NCBI GenBank assembly: GCA_903933475.1
Contig: CAIZKE010000054.1
Location: 1-8,056, forward strand
DNA from: an uncultured Alphaproteobacteria bacterium
GTDB lineage: Bacteria > Pseudomonadota > Alphaproteobacteria > Caulobacterales > Caulobacteraceae
Length of the DNA: 8,056 nt
Direction: 5' to 3'
Of this stretch, positions 1 through 6,197 are shown piece by piece. The stretch's first letter is position 1; each line of letters begins with the position of its first letter. Position numbers and translations under genes: made by a program. Below the pieces are notes generated by a model. The model made no database searches. It had not been told where the DNA came from and was given only the letters and a program-made list of their open reading frames with translations.

Positions 1-391
1 CAATGCCTGGGAGCTGGAACGCCTCTCGGGGATTCGGATTGCCGACGCCGCCGGGGCCCTCGCCGCCGCCCGCAGCCTGGGCCGGCCGGTCCTGGTCTCT
101 TCGGTCCCGGCAGGGTCGAAGACCGGCGTTCTCTGGGCCAATGCGACGGACGCCTGGCTGGCAACCCACCCGCGCCTTGAGCGGGTGCCGAAGGGAACAG
201 GCGACCTCCTGGCTGCCCTCTTCGCCGCCGGCCTGGTTGAGGGCGGCGATCCCCAGGCGGTGCTGGGATCCTCGGTGGGGACGCTGGCGGCCCGCCTGGA
301 GATGGGCCCCGAAGACCTGCTCGACGACGCGCCCGCGACGGTCGCGCCCGGCGACATCCGGGACGCTCCGGTGACGGTGCAGAGACTCTAG
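1..391 (+). CDS. pdxY: Pyridoxal kinase, C-terminal part (5' end outside window)
   Basis: This is the last 129 codons (reading from base 2) of a ribokinase-fold pyridoxal kinase, which phosphorylates pyridoxal with ATP in the vitamin B6 salvage pathway in the cytosol. The visible part opens with NAWELERLSG, matching the PN-x-x-ELE-x-L-x-G segment of PdxK/PdxY proteins. It then has a strand rich in valine (PVLVSSVPAG) and the family signature KGTGDLLAALFAAGL. The GTGD motif forms the anion hole, and its Asp (codon at 203-205) is the expected catalytic base. The stop TAG at 389-391 overlaps the stop of the convergent LLM gene. The sequence ends at the usual family C-terminus, so only the N-terminal half is missing. 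PdxK and PdxY cannot be separated with certainty from this fragment; PdxY is the commoner alphaproteobacterial name. Confidence 0.88.
   Translation, partial: NAWELERLSGIRIADAAGALAAARSLGRPVLVSSVPAGSKTGVLWANATDAWLATHPRLERVPKGTGDLLAALFAAGLVEGGDPQAVLGSSVGTLAARLEMGPEDLLDDAPATVAPGDIRDAPVTVQRL
388..391. other. Shared CTAG at convergent stop codons
   Basis: CTAG is its own reverse complement. TAG at 389-391 ends the pyridoxal kinase gene on the + strand, and TAG read from 390-388 ends the LLM gene on the minus strand. The two coding regions therefore overlap by 4 nt tail to tail, leaving no room for a terminator between them. Confidence 0.9.
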
Positions 392-1635
392 CCCCCCTGT
401 TTCAGGTCCTTGGCGGCCTTGTTCAGATCCGGGGCGTTGGGCGAGCGCATGGCCACGCCCGCCTCCATGCCGGCCTTCAGGGCCGCCGCGGCGCCCTCGT
501 GCGACATGATCTTGCTCATCACCGCCTGGCCGGCGCGGTCGAACCACTCGCGGTTCTCGATCACGAAGGCCCGGGAGTCCCGGTAGCCGTCCAGGAGACC
601 GTTGATCTCGGGGATCACGTAACGCCCGACCAGGTCCCAACTGCGCAGGGTATTCTCGCGGTTGGCCCAGTCATGGACGAAGCCCAGGACCACACCGAAG
701 CCGCCGGCATTGGCCTGAAGCTTGCGAATGGCCGCGATGAGGTCGTCCGGCGTGCCGATGACGGCGGATGCGCCCTCGACGTCCACGGTCTGCTCGAGGG
801 CCTGCTCGGGGCTGATGAAGGGCACGGCACCGGGACGCATCAGGGTGCCGACCTGGTACTCGTTGTGCCAGTGCATCAGGCCCTTGGCCGCCTGGGCCCG
901 GGCTTCCTCGCGGGTCTCGGCGATGTGCCAGGACATGAGCACCCGCCAGTTCTTCCGGTCGATCACCTTGCCCGACTTGGCGGCGGCCTGTTCGGCGAAG
1001 CCCCACTGGGTGGGCAGGGCCGCCAGGCCCGCCTCGGAGTTGGAGCCTATGGACAGGACGCCCATGCCGTATTTGCCGGCCAGGGTCATGCCTGAGGGAC
1101 TGATGGAGGAGGCGGCCACCATTTCCATCTCTTCCTGGAGGGGCAGGAGCTGGAGCCGGGCGTCGCGCAGGGTGAACCACTCGCTCTCGTGGGTGACGCG
1201 CTCGCCGGCGAGCAGGCGCCGAATCACCCCGATGGCCTCGTCCTGCCGGTCGCGCTGGGTCATGGGGTCGATCCCCAGGGTGTGGGCATCGGAGGGCAGG
1301 GCGCCGGGCCCGGTGCCAAGGATGGCCCGACCGCCGGTCATGTAGTCCAGCTGAACCATGCGCTGGGCGACATGGAAGGGATGGTGGTAGGGCAGGGAGA
1401 TCACCCCTGTGCCCAGCCGGATCCGGCCGGTGTGCTCGCCGACAGCGGCGAGGAAGAGTTCGGGGGAGGCGATCATCTCCCAGCCGGTGGAGTGATGCTC
1501 GCCCACCCAGAATTCGTCGAAACCCAGTTCCTCGAGCCGTACGGCGAACCGGATGTCATTCCGGAACTGGAGCCTGGGATGCTCGCCGATGGGATGGTGG
1601 GGCGCCAGGAAGGCGCCAAACTTCGTGCGGGCCAT
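388..1635 (-). CDS. LLM class flavin-dependent oxidoreductase (limonene-monooxygenase-like)
   Basis: A 415-residue cytosolic enzyme of the bacterial luciferase-like superfamily, which uses reduced FMN and oxygen to oxidise an organic substrate. The N-terminus KFGAFLAPHHP is the first barrel strand. Residues 40-50 carry DEFWVGEHHST, typical of the group, followed by RIRLGTGVISLPYHHP (71-86), where the family binds flavin, and GRAILGTGPGALPSD (102-116). The subgroup resembles proteins annotated as limonene 1,2-monooxygenase, but the natural substrate cannot be read from sequence. It is somewhat longer than the common 330-380 residues; an alanine-rich tail with N-A-P-D-L-N-K follows the barrel. 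The ATG start is well supported by a GGAGGA ribosome site 5 nt upstream. It lies downstream of rarD on the same strand and ends in a 4-nt stop overlap with the pyridoxal kinase gene. Confidence 0.9.
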   Translation of the reverse strand: MARTKFGAFLAPHHPIGEHPRLQFRNDIRFAVRLEELGFDEFWVGEHHSTGWEMIASPELFLAAVGEHTGRIRLGTGVISLPYHHPFHVAQRMVQLDYMTGGRAILGTGPGALPSDAHTLGIDPMTQRDRQDEAIGVIRRLLAGERVTHESEWFTLRDARLQLLPLQEEMEMVAASSISPSGMTLAGKYGMGVLSIGSNSEAGLAALPTQWGFAEQAAAKSGKVIDRKNWRVLMSWHIAETREEARAQAAKGLMHWHNEYQVGTLMRPGAVPFISPEQALEQTVDVEGASAVIGTPDDLIAAIRKLQANAGGFGVVLGFVHDWANRENTLRSWDLVGRYVIPEINGLLDGYRDSRAFVIENREWFDRAGQAVMSKIMSHEGAAAALKAGMEAGVAMRSPNAPDLNKAAKDLKQGG

Positions 1636-1640
1636 GGATG

Positions 1641-1646
1641 TCCTCC
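1641..1646 (-). promoter_or_regulatory. Shine-Dalgarno site of the LLM monooxygenase gene
   Basis: The minus strand reads GGAGGA here, 5 nt before the ATG at 1635-1633. It is the strongest ribosome-binding site in the window and fixes the LLM start. Confidence 0.75.
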
Positions 1647-1664
1647 GGAACTGTCGTGTCCTCG

Positions 1665-1686
1665 CCGCCGTCCTGCAGACCGGCGG
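1665..1686 (-). other. Small hairpin in the LLM leader
   Basis: A 6-bp perfect inverted repeat (CCGCCG ... CGGCGG) encloses a 10-nt loop containing CTGCAG. It sits between the rarD stop and the LLM ribosome site. There is no U-run after it in either direction, so it is not a classical intrinsic terminator. It could be a weak attenuator, an mRNA-processing barrier or chance in GC-rich DNA. Confidence 0.3.
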
Positions 1687-1699
1687 TCCTTATCCAACA

Positions 1700-1727
1700 C
1701 CGATAGAGGCGGATGCAGGATACGCAA
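1700..1727 (-). promoter_or_regulatory. Possible sigma-70-type promoter for the LLM gene
   Basis: On the minus strand a TTGCGT (1727-1722) is followed after 16 nt by TATCGG (1705-1700), a moderate match to -35 and -10 boxes. It lies within the 97-nt gap between rarD and the LLM gene. A promoter here would let the LLM gene be expressed apart from asd-rarD. The match is weak and was judged by eye only. Confidence 0.22.
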
Positions 1728-1734
1728 GCGCCGG

Positions 1735-2646
1735 TCAGGCGCCGAGGCTCCGGGTCCGCCGCCAGAGGCCGTAGATGTAGGTCGCCGCCCCGGCCCAGAT
1801 GAAGGCGAAGGACACCCCGCGCAGGGCGGTGAAAGGCTCGCCCTGGGCCAGGCCGATGCTGAAGCCGATGGTGGGACCAATGAACTGCAGGAAGCCCATG
1901 GCCGACAGGGGCATGCGCCGGGCAGCCCAGGAAAAGAGGACCAGGGGAATGGCGGTGATCGGTCCCGCCGCCAGAAGCCAGGCTGCCGCAGCCGGAGAGT
2001 CGTCCACATGCCCCTGCCCGGTCAGGGCCAGGTGGGCCATCCAGAGTGCGCCGGGGACCGCCAGGAAGAGGCACTCGACGAAAAGGCCGGTCTGGGCGTC
2101 GGCCTGCACCTGCTTGCGCACGATCCCATAGGCGCCGAAGGTCAGGGCCAGGATCACCGCCATCCAGGGAAAATGACCCAGGGCGAGGCCCTGAAGGGCG
2201 ACCCCGATCCCAGCCAGGACAATGGCGCCGAGGCCCAGGACATCGAAGCGCTCGCGGAAGATCAGGGCGCCCGCCGCCATGTTCAGCAGAGGCGTCAGGT
2301 AGTAGCCGAGGCTGCTCTCCAGCACCCGGCCGGCGTTGACCCCCCAGACATAGAGGGCCCAGTTGGCGCCGATCAGGAGTGCAGACAGGGCGAGCATCCC
2401 CAGAAGCCGGGGAGAACGCAGGACCGCCGCCACCTGGGCGCCCTGGCGGGCGAGGACGACAAAAACCCAGGCGGCCAGGGTTCCCCAGACCGCCCGGTGA
2501 GCGAGAATTTCCCAGGAATCGGCACCCAGCCGGCCCATGGCCTGGAAGAAGAGGGGCGCAAACCCCCAGATCAGGTAGCACAGGACACCGGCGCCGACGG
2601 CGGCGCGCGATGAGGCGTCAGCCGGTGAGGCGGGCCCCCCGGCCAC
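1735..2646 (-). CDS. rarD: RarD-type EamA/DMT-superfamily permease
   Basis: A 303-residue inner-membrane protein of the drug/metabolite transporter superfamily, RarD group, expected to have ten transmembrane helices in two EamA repeats. RarD landmarks are present in order: GVLCYLIWGFAPLFF (20-34), EILAHRAVWG (46-55), ANWALYVWGVNAGR (94-107), SLGYYLTPLLN (112-122) with the basic loop FRERF, and QFIGPTIGFSIG (254-265). The substrate of RarD is not firmly known; chloramphenicol resistance was the original phenotype in Pseudomonas. The start is a GTG at 2646-2644, only 3 nt after the asd stop, without a clear Shine-Dalgarno, and no other plausible start lies before the first helix. This suggests translation coupled to asd. 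The spacing and strand make asd-rarD one transcript. Confidence 0.9.
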   Translation of the reverse strand: MAGGPASPADASSRAAVGAGVLCYLIWGFAPLFFQAMGRLGADSWEILAHRAVWGTLAAWVFVVLARQGAQVAAVLRSPRLLGMLALSALLIGANWALYVWGVNAGRVLESSLGYYLTPLLNMAAGALIFRERFDVLGLGAIVLAGIGVALQGLALGHFPWMAVILALTFGAYGIVRKQVQADAQTGLFVECLFLAVPGALWMAHLALTGQGHVDDSPAAAAWLLAAGPITAIPLVLFSWAARRMPLSAMGFLQFIGPTIGFSIGLAQGEPFTALRGVSFAFIWAGAATYIYGLWRRTRSLGA

Positions 2647-2649
2647 CCG

Positions 2650-3672
2650 TCAGCGGTCGCCGATCAGGCCGCGCTCGGCGAGGAGCTGGGCGATCTGGAC
2701 GGCGTTGAGGGCGGCACCCTTGCGCAGGTTGTCGGCCACGACCCAGAGATTCAGGCCATGCTCCACCGTCGGATCCCGGCGGATTCGGCTGACGAAGACC
2801 GGGAACTCGCCCTGGACCTCCTTGGGGGTCATGTAGCCCTTGTCATGGCGCTGATCGATGACGATGAGGCCGGGGCTGTTGCGCAGGAGGTCGCGCGCCT
2901 CGTCCTCGTCCAGGGGCTCGTGGAACTCGATGTTCACGGACTCCGAATGTCCGACCATGACCGGTACCCGCACGCAGGTGACCGTGAGGGCGATCTCGGG
3001 GTCCATCATCTTGTGGGTCTCCCTCCACATCTTCTCCTCCTCGTCGGTGTAGCCGTCGTCGTTGAAGGCACCGATGAAGGGGATGACGTTGAAGGCGATC
3101 TGCTTGGGGAACTTCTTGGGCTCCGACGGGCCGAGGACGAAGATGCCCTTGGTCTGGTCCCAGAGCTCGTCCATGCCCTCCTTGCCCGCGCCGGAGACCG
3201 ACTGGTAGGTCGAGACCACCACCCGCTTGATCCGGGCCCGGTCGTGCAGGGGCTTGAGGGCCACCACCAGCTGGGCGGTGGAGCAGTTCGGGTTGGCAAT
3301 GATGTTCTTGCGGTCCGCCCACTCGACGTCGTCGGGGTTCACCTCGGGCACGACGAGGGGCACGTCCGGGTCCATCCGCCAGGCCGAGGAATTGTCGATG
3401 ACGATGGGGCCGGCGGCACCGATCTTCGGCGCCCATTCCTTGGAAAAGGTGCCAGATACGCTCATCAGCACCAGGTCCACCGTGGAGAAGTCGAACTGCT
3501 CGACGTCCTTGCACTTCAGGATCCGGTCGCCGAAGGAGACTTCGACGCCAATGGATTTACGGCTGGCGATCGCGTGAATTGCATCCACGGGGAATTCGAC
3601 TTCCTCAAGGATGTTCAGCATTTCGCGGCCCACATTACCCGTGGCCCCGACGACGGCGACGCGATAGCCCAC
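2650..3672 (-). CDS. asd: Aspartate-semialdehyde dehydrogenase
   Basis: Asd reduces beta-aspartyl phosphate to aspartate semialdehyde with NADPH, the branch-point step for lysine/diaminopimelate, methionine and threonine synthesis, in the cytosol as a dimer. The 340-residue protein has the N-terminal nucleotide loop VGATGNVGRE (8-17), SSAWRM (95-100) and the active-site segment NPNCSTAQ with the catalytic cysteine at 130. TYQSVSGAG places the conserved glutamine at 157, and RVPVMVGHSE places the likely general acid/base histidine at 242. Length and motif spacing fit the shorter Asd class rather than the approximately 367-residue E. coli type. The start codon is GTG (3672-3670), supported by an upstream AAGGAG and by the motif beginning at residue 4. 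It heads the leftward asd-rarD(-LLM) cluster, and its promoter should lie in the divergent region 3673-3836. Confidence 0.97.
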   Translation of the reverse strand: MGYRVAVVGATGNVGREMLNILEEVEFPVDAIHAIASRKSIGVEVSFGDRILKCKDVEQFDFSTVDLVLMSVSGTFSKEWAPKIGAAGPIVIDNSSAWRMDPDVPLVVPEVNPDDVEWADRKNIIANPNCSTAQLVVALKPLHDRARIKRVVVSTYQSVSGAGKEGMDELWDQTKGIFVLGPSEPKKFPKQIAFNVIPFIGAFNDDGYTDEEEKMWRETHKMMDPEIALTVTCVRVPVMVGHSESVNIEFHEPLDEDEARDLLRNSPGLIVIDQRHDKGYMTPKEVQGEFPVFVSRIRRDPTVEHGLNLWVVADNLRKGAALNAVQIAQLLAERGLIGDR

Positions 3673-3680
3673 CTTTGTCT

Positions 3681-3686
3681 CTCCTT
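3681..3686 (-). promoter_or_regulatory. Shine-Dalgarno site deciding the GTG start of asd
   Basis: The minus strand reads AAGGAG, followed by 8 nt and then GTG at 3672-3670. Together with the start of the Rossmann motif this selects the GTG as the asd start. Confidence 0.65.
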
Positions 3687-3824
3687 TACAGAACGGACGG
3701 TCCCCCTACGCCCGGCGCGCCCGGGGCGCAAGGCGAGGGCCTTTGCTGCGTTGCGGAAACTTCACTGGAATCCCATCTGTCCAGGACTAGAAGAGGCACT
3801 CGGAGCCCCGAACCGAACCCTGCG

Positions 3825-3829
3825 AAAGG
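3825..3829 (+). promoter_or_regulatory. Ribosome-binding site selecting the start of the DUF6134-like gene
   Basis: AAAGG ends 7 nt before the ATG at 3837-3839. The reading frame stays open further upstream into the asd region, so this site plus the signal peptide decides the start. Confidence 0.5.
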
Positions 3830-3836
3830 CCGCTGC

Positions 3837-4490
3837 ATGACGCACCTGGAGCCGACGCGACGCACCCTTCTGGCCGCCGGCGCCCTGCTTGCGGTGCCCG
3901 CGCCCCTCCTCGCCGCCACGCCCGCGAACCGGCGGCTGGTCTTCTCTGTCCTGCGCAATGGCGAGCAGATCGGCGAACACCGCATGACCTTCACCGGCGA
4001 CGACGTCTCGCCGACCGTCTCCACAGAGGTCGCCATGACCGTGAAGCTTGGCGGGGTGACGGTCTACCGTTACCGCCACACAGCGCGGGAGGTCTGGGCG
4101 GACGGGCGCTTCGAGAGCCTGGAGTCCGTGACCGACGCCACCGCCGGCGACCGGAAGGTCTCGGCCCGGCGCACGCCCTCCGGCGTCCTCATCCGCACCG
4201 GCCGACGCGAGGTGCTGGCACCAGCCGGGACCTCGCCCCTCACCCACTGGAATTCCAAGGTCCTGACCGGGCGCCTGTTCAATCCCCAGGAAGGGGACAT
4301 GGTCCGCATCACGGCCACGCAGAAAGGCCTGCGACCCGTGACCCTGGCGGACGGGCGGACGGTGGAGGCCCAGGTCTGGGCCCTTCGCGGCGAGGCCGAC
4401 ATCGACAACTGGTATGACCGGGCCGGCGTCTGGACCGGGCTGAAGGGCCGCCTCCCGGACGGATCGACCCTGGAATACCGGCGCGCCTGA
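3837..4490 (+). CDS. DUF6134-like exported protein with Tat-type signal peptide
   Basis: A 217-residue protein of unknown function. Residues 1-28 form a signal peptide with a twin-arginine motif (TRRTLLA, 7-13), a hydrophobic stretch and a likely cleavage near LLAAT (24-28), so the mature protein should be periplasmic, possibly exported folded by the Tat system. The mature part has no membrane segment. It is a predicted beta-rich domain with the segment LVFSVLRNGEQIGEHRM at its start, SPLTHWNSKVLTG (133-145) in the centre and a WYDRAGVWTGLKG...LEYRR end (192-216). This layout matches my recollection of DUF6134 proteins; the family call is from pattern memory, not a search. The upstream in-frame extension was rejected because it would bury the signal peptide. 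Only 4 nt separate its stop from the convergent leuB stop. Transcription opposes asd, so any functional tie to lysine or leucine synthesis is unproven. Confidence 0.82.
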   Translation: MTHLEPTRRTLLAAGALLAVPAPLLAATPANRRLVFSVLRNGEQIGEHRMTFTGDDVSPTVSTEVAMTVKLGGVTVYRYRHTAREVWADGRFESLESVTDATAGDRKVSARRTPSGVLIRTGRREVLAPAGTSPLTHWNSKVLTGRLFNPQEGDMVRITATQKGLRPVTLADGRTVEAQVWALRGEADIDNWYDRAGVWTGLKGRLPDGSTLEYRRA

Positions 4491-4498
4491 CGGCTCAG
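4487..4498. other. Inverted repeat formed by convergent stop codons
   Basis: CTGA-CGGC-TCAG contains the TGA of the DUF6134-like gene (4488-4490, read as the last codon) and, on the other strand, the TGA of leuB (4497-4495). The four-base stem is too short to terminate transcription by itself. No classical bidirectional terminator is visible at this junction. Confidence 0.4.
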
Positions 4499-5547
4499 AG
4501 GGCGGCGAGGACCGCGTCGCCCATCTGCACGGTGGTCAGGCTTCCGCCAAGGTCCCGGGTGCGGGCGCCGCCGTCCAGGGCCCGGACCACAGCGGCCAGT
4601 ATGCGGTCAGCGGCCTCGGGGCGTCCGAGGGACCAGCGGAAGGCCATTTCCAGAGACAGTATGGAGGCCAGGGGATTGGCGATGCCCTGGCCGGCGATGT
4701 CCGGCGCCGAGCCGTGGATGGGTTCGTAGAGACCGGGCCGGCCGGCGTCGCCCAGGGCCGCCGAGGGCAGCATCCCCAGGGAGCCCGTCAGCTGGGCGGC
4801 GGCGTCGGACAGGATGTCTCCGAACAGGTTGTCGGTGACCAGGACGTCGAACTGGCGGGGGTCGCGAACGATCTGCATGGCGGCGTTGTCGGCCAGGATG
4901 TGCTCGAGGCGGACGTCCGGGAACTCCCGGGCGTGGAGGTCGGTCACGACCTGGCGCCAGAGCAGGCCGGAATCCATGACGTTCGACTTCTCGGCCGAAT
5001 GGACGAGGTTGCGACGGCCCCGGGCCAGCTGGAAGGCCACCCGCGCCACCCGCTCGATCTCGGCGGTGGTGTAGACCTGGGTGTCGACGGCCCGCTTCCC
5101 GCCACCGGGCAGGTCCTCGATGAACCTTGGCGTCCCGAAGTAGATACCGCCCGTCAGTTCACGGACGATCATGAAGTCCAGCCCTTCCACCAGGTGGCGC
5201 TTGAGACTGGAGGCATCGGCCAGGGCCGGGAAGCAGAGGGCGGGCCGGAGGTTGGCGTAGACCTCCATGCCGGCCCGCAGGTTCAGGAGCCCCGCCTCGG
5301 GCCGCCGGTCGCGGGGGGCGCCGGCCCACTGGGGGCCACCGACGGCGCCCATCAGCACGGCCCGGGCGGCCTTGGCGGCGGCCAGGGTCTCGTCGGTCAG
5401 GGGCGTCCCATGAACATCGAAGCTACAGCCGCCGAACAGGGCCTCTGCGATGGACAGGTCCGGCGCAACCGCCTCGGCGACCCGGCGGGCCTGGGCAGTG
5501 ACTTCGGGGCCTATGCCGTCGCCCGGCAGGAGAAGGAGGTCGGTCAT
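4495..5547 (-). CDS. leuB: 3-Isopropylmalate dehydrogenase
   Basis: LeuB oxidises and decarboxylates 3-isopropylmalate with NAD+ to 2-ketoisocaproate, the third step of leucine synthesis, in the cytosol as a homodimer. The 350-residue protein starts LLLLPGDGIGPEV. Substrate arginines sit at 91 and 101 (LRAGMEVYANLRP) and 129 (IVRELTGGIYFG, with tyrosine 136). The catalytic lysine is at 187 (SAEKSNV). Metal-binding aspartates are at 220 (ILADNAAMQ), 244 and 248 (NLFGDILSD). The cofactor segment EPIHGSAPDIAGQGIANP (275-292) is intact. The frame is open upstream of this ATG for 85 codons, but that part is antisense-like and overlaps leuD, so the ATG at 5547-5545 is chosen; a weak GAAGAG lies 7 nt before it. 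It is last in the leuC-VOC-leuD-leuB operon, 35 nt after leuD. Confidence 0.97.
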   Translation of the reverse strand: MTDLLLLPGDGIGPEVTAQARRVAEAVAPDLSIAEALFGGCSFDVHGTPLTDETLAAAKAARAVLMGAVGGPQWAGAPRDRRPEAGLLNLRAGMEVYANLRPALCFPALADASSLKRHLVEGLDFMIVRELTGGIYFGTPRFIEDLPGGGKRAVDTQVYTTAEIERVARVAFQLARGRRNLVHSAEKSNVMDSGLLWRQVVTDLHAREFPDVRLEHILADNAAMQIVRDPRQFDVLVTDNLFGDILSDAAAQLTGSLGMLPSAALGDAGRPGLYEPIHGSAPDIAGQGIANPLASILSLEMAFRWSLGRPEAADRILAAVVRALDGGARTRDLGGSLTTVQMGDAVLAAL

Positions 5548-5582
5548 TCGGAAACTCTTCGGGGGAATTTGGGGGGCGGGGA
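5548..5582 (-). other. C-rich leuD-leuB spacer
   Basis: The 35-nt spacer between the leuD stop and the leuB start is unusually homopolymeric. On the mRNA-sense (minus) strand it has runs of four, six and five C separated by G and AAATT; the + strand carries the matching G-runs at 5561-5565, 5571-5576 and 5578-5581. It is followed by the weak GAAGAG ribosome site of leuB. It could simply be spacer, or it could affect leuB expression through a G-rich structure in the DNA or as C-rich unstructured RNA. Confidence 0.45.
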
Positions 5583-6197
5583 TCAGCCAGCGCGTTCGAG
5601 CCAGGGATGGGTCAGGGTGCGGCCCGCCTCCCAGGCGTCGATGTCGGCGGCGGCAGAAAGGGTCTCGCCGATGGCGTCGAGGCCGTTCAGCATCTTGGTC
5701 TTGCGGGACGGATCGATCTCGAAAGCGAAGACCTTGCCGGAGGGCGAGGTCACGGTCTGGGCCTCCAGGTCGACGCTGACCATGTGGTTGCCGCCGAGGC
5801 ACTCGCCCGTCAGGGCCTGGACCTCGTCGGGCTTCAGCACCACCGGCAGGAGGCCGTTCTGGAAGCAGTTGGTATAGAAGATGTCGGCGAAGGACGAGGC
5901 GATGACGCAGGTTATGCCGAAGTCCATCAGGGCCCAGGGGGCGTGCTCGCGGCTGGAACCACAGCCGAAGTTGTCGCCGGTGACCAGGACGCCGGCGCCG
6001 GCGTATTCGGGTCGGTTGAGCACGAAGTCCGGGCGCGGCCCCCCGTCGCCGTCGAAGCGCAGGTCATAGAACAGCCCCCGGGACAGGCCCTCGCGCTCCA
6101 CGGTCTTGAGGAACTGCTTGGGGATGATCTGGTCGGTGTCGATATTGGCCATGGGCAGGGGGGCGGCCCGGGCGTCCAGTCTGGTGAAGGCTTTCAT
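5583..6197 (-). CDS. leuD: 3-Isopropylmalate dehydratase, small subunit
   Basis: LeuD is the swivelling small subunit of isopropylmalate isomerase. With LeuC it converts 2-isopropylmalate to 3-isopropylmalate through 2-isopropylmaleate in the cytosol. The 204-residue protein, normal for the family, carries ANIDTDQIIPKQFL (17-30), the substrate-binding GDNFGCGSSREHAPWAL (74-90), and SSFADIFYTNCFQNGLLPV (101-119). The ATG overlaps the stop of the VOC gene as ATGA, and a GGAG lies 7 nt upstream at 6208-6205, inside the VOC gene, so translation is probably coupled. A longer open frame reaching 6536 has no leuD homology and runs antisense-like through the VOC gene, so it was not used. leuB follows 35 nt later. 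Confidence 0.97.
   Translation of the reverse strand: MKAFTRLDARAAPLPMANIDTDQIIPKQFLKTVEREGLSRGLFYDLRFDGDGGPRPDFVLNRPEYAGAGVLVTGDNFGCGSSREHAPWALMDFGITCVIASSFADIFYTNCFQNGLLPVVLKPDEVQALTGECLGGNHMVSVDLEAQTVTSPSGKVFAFEIDPSRKTKMLNGLDAIGETLSAAADIDAWEAGRTLTHPWLERAG

Larger units (their letters stand above)
3673..3836. promoter_or_regulatory. Divergent intergenic region between asd and the DUF6134-like gene
   Basis: This 164-bp gap must contain the leftward promoter of asd and the rightward promoter of the exported protein gene. Three things are visible. A very GC-rich block lies at about 3709-3728, within the asd leader. An imperfect palindrome TTTGCTGC..GCGGAAA lies at 3742-3759. On the + strand CTAGAAG (3787-3793) resembles the Caulobacter -10 consensus CTANAWC; the nearest -35-like TTCACT (3761-3766) is 21 nt away, which is too far for a standard promoter. 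No promoter can be assigned firmly from sequence alone. Confidence 0.5.

Noticed and set aside
1189..2613. 474-codon open frame on the + strand opposite the LLM and rarD genes
   Set aside because: It is a shadow frame: low-complexity G/Q/E/P-rich translation with no domain, no ribosome site, and it crosses two well-supported genes and their gap.
3709..3728. GC-rich block in the asd leader as a terminator or riboswitch
   Set aside because: Only a 5-bp stem with an internal mismatch can be drawn. There is no U-run and no recognisable lysine-riboswitch architecture.
3579..3836. Upstream extension of the DUF6134-like gene
   Set aside because: It would run antisense through the asd start and bury a clean Tat signal peptide. 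The ATG at 3837 has its own AAAGG site.
2758..3840. 360-codon + strand frame opposite asd
   Set aside because: Long antisense frames are expected in high-GC DNA. The protein is biased (V, D, H, L, G) and asd on the other strand has all its catalytic motifs.
5548..5802. 85-codon N-terminal extension of LeuB
   Set aside because: The extension is arginine-rich, overlaps leuD out of frame, and LeuB proteins begin directly at the LLLLPGDGIGPE segment.
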